64,000 bases of DNA from Sphaerolaimus hirsutus (Eukaryota; Nematoda; Chromadorea; Monhysterida; Sphaerolaimidae), in contig OZ038453.1 of NCBI GenBank assembly GCA_964036195.1, positions 20,869,206-20,933,205 of the forward strand, in the 5' to 3' direction. Positions 62,108-64,000 of the stretch are shown in pieces. The notes under the pieces were generated by a model. That model was given only the letters and a program-made list of their open reading frames with translations, made no database searches and had not been told where the DNA came from. Numbering within the stretch: the first letter of the stretch is position 1; each line of letters starts with the position of its first letter. The translations under genes and the position numbers were made by a program.

Positions 62108-62449
62108 TACTGTATTTGCTTGAATAATCCCCCTGGGGGATTATTATTTCGTCAGACTATTTTGAGGGGGGAACTAATCGAGGGGGGGAATTATTCGAGG
62201 GGTCGAATGTTTATTTCGTCAACATTTTCAACCATGTTTCTATCAACTCATTTGATGAAATATGCTTTATTCACACAAAAACGTGCCATTTTTGTTTAAA
62301 TTGGGCACAATAAATTGAGCAAATTCTTTAAGGGGGGGATTATTCGAGGGGGGGGGGAATTATTATTTCCTCACTCGTTTTACAGGGGGGGGGGGATTAT
62401 TCGAGGGGGGGAATTATTCAAGGGGGGTACTATTCAAGCAAATACGGTA
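62108..62449. repeat. MITE, TACCGTATTTGC family
   Basis: It starts TACTGTATTTGCTTGAATAA and ends TATTCAAGCAAATACGGTA. It is nearly the same as 27429-27762 (GATTATTATTTCGTCAGAC at left, AACGTGCCATTTTTGTT in the core). Confidence 0.85.
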
Positions 62450-62529
62450 TAGGCTTTTTCGGGGTGTAGTAGGAAGAAAAAGGAGAAAACTCGCTAAAAG
62501 TAGGTGAAAAATGGCTAAAAATAGGTATA

Positions 62530-62980
62530 TACCGTATTTCCTCGAAATACCCCCGGGGGGTTTATTGTTTCATAGTGAGAATTTTGAGGGGGGGTTAAAC
62601 GAGGGGGGGGGGTATTTCGAGGGGGGGGGGTTATTATTTCGCCAGAAATTTTTTGAAAACCAAGTACTAAATCGTCGTCTGAAATGTACGCAGACGTCGA
62701 AAATGCAACAAAAATCGCCATTTATAAGACTCTAAAGACTTGTATAAGTGTGTAGACGTATAATTACTGTTCTCACATAACAGAGTCATCGTTTTTAACG
62801 TGTGTTTTGCATTACCCAGATGACAAACCGCAGCCTTTGTCATTTACGTTCTCTATACACTCAATTTGGGGGGGGGTATTTCGAGGGGGGGTTTAAAGTT
62901 CATAGTGTCCATTTTGAGGGGGGGTATTTCGAGGGGGGGGGGTATTTCGAGGGGGGGGGGTATTTCGAGGAAATACGGTA
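62530..62980. repeat. MITE, TACCGTATTTCC family
   Basis: It starts TACCGTATTTCCTCGAAATA and ends TATTTCGAGGAAATACGGTA. The core is very close to 10695-11225 (ACATAACAGAGTCATCG and GACAAACCGCAGCC), so these two are recent sisters. Confidence 0.88.
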
Positions 62981-63229
62981 AGCACATATATAGCCATAGA
63001 AAAGTAGCAATTTTGAGCAACAATTTGGGCAAAATTCCTCAAAAATCGCTCCAGATAGGTAGCTGGGTGATTGGGGGGGGGGGGGGAGTTTAGGGGATAG
63101 CAGCCAAAAAATTTGCCTCCGGGATAGATAGATAGATAGCTGAGTGGCCTCCGGGATAGATAACAGGTAACCCCCCCCCCCCCCAACCCCCACCCCCTAG
63201 GAGACCGCTGTATTGACACCATATATAAA

Positions 63230-64000
63230 TATACCGTACTTTCTTGAAATAGCCCCAGTGGTTTTATTATTTTTAGGGTGTAAATTTTGAGATGGTTAAT
63301 CAAGGGAAGAGTATTGAGGAGGGTTATCATTTTGCAAGAATTTTTTTTGAACTCCAGTACCTATTTGTCGTTGATAACATATGCAGAAGTAGAAAAATGT
63401 GACAATAGCCAACACGTATAGCCAAAAAAGGTACAATAAAAGCACAAAGAATCAAAGGTATCAAAGAAAACAAGCGTTAAGGATCGATGTCACAAAATCC
63501 TGCACACTGGAAAATTCCTATTCTGAAAAATACACTGCTAAAGGATGTGAAATCCCATAAGCTATGTGAGAATGCTTTCACGTTGCTTGCAATGCTCACC
63601 TTTCTGTGTAACATTATCGTAAAATGTAAAATCTTTAATATTTAAGTTGACGTTCTTATGTTCGCTTTTATATTTAATTAATTCAATTTTTTACAATTCC
63701 ATTTTTATTCACATTCCATTTCTTAACATCTTCACATTCGTCATTTAATATCTCAAGCACGTTGTTTACAACGTGCGCTTCACATCGCTCACATATTTAG
63801 ATCTTAGTCATTGCTCACATTCCGCCACATTTCCTTGACAAGCAGCACGCATATACGCCGTCATGTTTATGTTAAGCGGCGGGCCCGCCCCGAGTGGGGG
63901 GCCGGGCCCGCGCGCCATTTCAAATGCTGTCTGGCTTGGCTCACATTTTCACTATCTTGTCAGTTAAGCTCGCTTTTCATCGGAGAAGCGAGCGGGCAAG
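63230..64000. other. Decayed MITE and unassigned GC-rich right edge
   Basis: 63232-63420 is an old TACCGTATTTCC-type copy (TACCGTACTTTCTTGAAATA, CATATGCAGAAGTAGAAAAA). 63420-63860 is AT-rich without exons. 63877-63916 is a GC-rich block (GGCGGGCCCGCCCCGAG), and CTCGCTTTTC/GAGAAGCGAG forms a small hairpin at about 63970-63992. This could be the start of a CpG-rich promoter beyond the window, but nothing proves it. Confidence 0.35.

Larger units (their letters stand above)
61985..63205. mobile_element. Element with GGTCTCCTAG ends enclosing two MITEs
   Basis: GGTCTCCTAG near 61988 is matched by CTAGGAGACC near 63197, and GATAGATAGCTGA/CCTCCGG words lie inside both ends (about 62030-62070 and 63110-63160). 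MITEs at 62108-62449 and 62530-62980 lie within. I could not find a target duplication. Confidence 0.5.

Noticed and set aside
1..64000. tRNA, rRNA or snRNA genes
   Set aside because: No A-box/B-box pairs with a foldable cloverleaf and no conserved rRNA words were noticed; a covariance-model scan could still find a diverged copy.

Overview
The window is a piece of a TE-saturated metazoan (non-vertebrate) nuclear genome. The evidence is spliced genes with short GT-AG introns, a multi-domain secreted lectin built from symmetric phase-1 modules, an SLC12A8-type transporter, and BEL/Pao, Ty3/gypsy, hAT-like, Harbinger-like and MITE insertions. I cannot place the phylum from the sequence alone.

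Host genes. (1) Minus strand, 337-5579: a short-chain dehydrogenase/reductase (SDR) whose 3' end lies off the left edge. Its first coding exon is split by a 6-bp-duplicating palindromic insert inside the TGxxxGIG motif, and the catalytic Tyr is His, so it is probably a decaying copy. (2) Plus strand, 20176-24735: a complete 12-exon gene of 650 codons for an SLC12A8-like cation-chloride-cotransporter-family membrane protein; every intron phase matches. (3) Plus strand, 28195 to beyond 61040: a secreted mosaic protein with signal peptide, C-type lectin-like domain (CTLD), EGF, CTLD, TSP1-like and CTLD. It has 16 exons in the window, and all the module borders I can see are phase 1. The 24-kb intron inside its third lectin domain holds the largest nested insertion.

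Mobile DNA. Most of the rest is a set of nested insertions. Many elements are bounded by exact 8-bp target duplications and short TIRs of hAT type (TAGTGATG, CAACGATGG, CAGGGTTGG, TAGGGTGTC, CAGAGTTG), while their interiors are arrays of one short motif per family (GGCGCC, GGTGCC, GAGTTTTT, TTCGAATTTT, AAATAAAAT, GGAAAACGG, GCGTAAGC). A second group of MITEs shares the terminus TACCGTATT and has G-run interiors. The deepest stack is lectin intron > GGTGCC hAT element (36511-59791) > BEL/Pao retrotransposon with an env-like gene (36587-56101) > Ty3/gypsy element with identical 139-bp LTRs and an intact 2028-codon gag-pol (41018-48278). Two similar stacks lie at 5849-10021 (with a Harbinger transposase remnant) and 10455-13551.

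Layout: 1-5.6 kb SDR gene plus insertions; 5.8-10 kb GGTGCC element enclosing a Harbinger-like element; 10.4-15.4 kb GGCGCC and CAGGGTTGG stacks; 15.4-20.1 kb MITEs and unassigned DNA; 20.2-24.7 kb SLC12A8-like gene; 24.7-28.2 kb unassigned DNA with a near-perfect 347-bp palindrome; 28.2-61.0 kb lectin gene and the giant nest; 61.0-64 kb MITEs and a GC-rich right edge. No rRNA, tRNA or CRISPR array was recognised.
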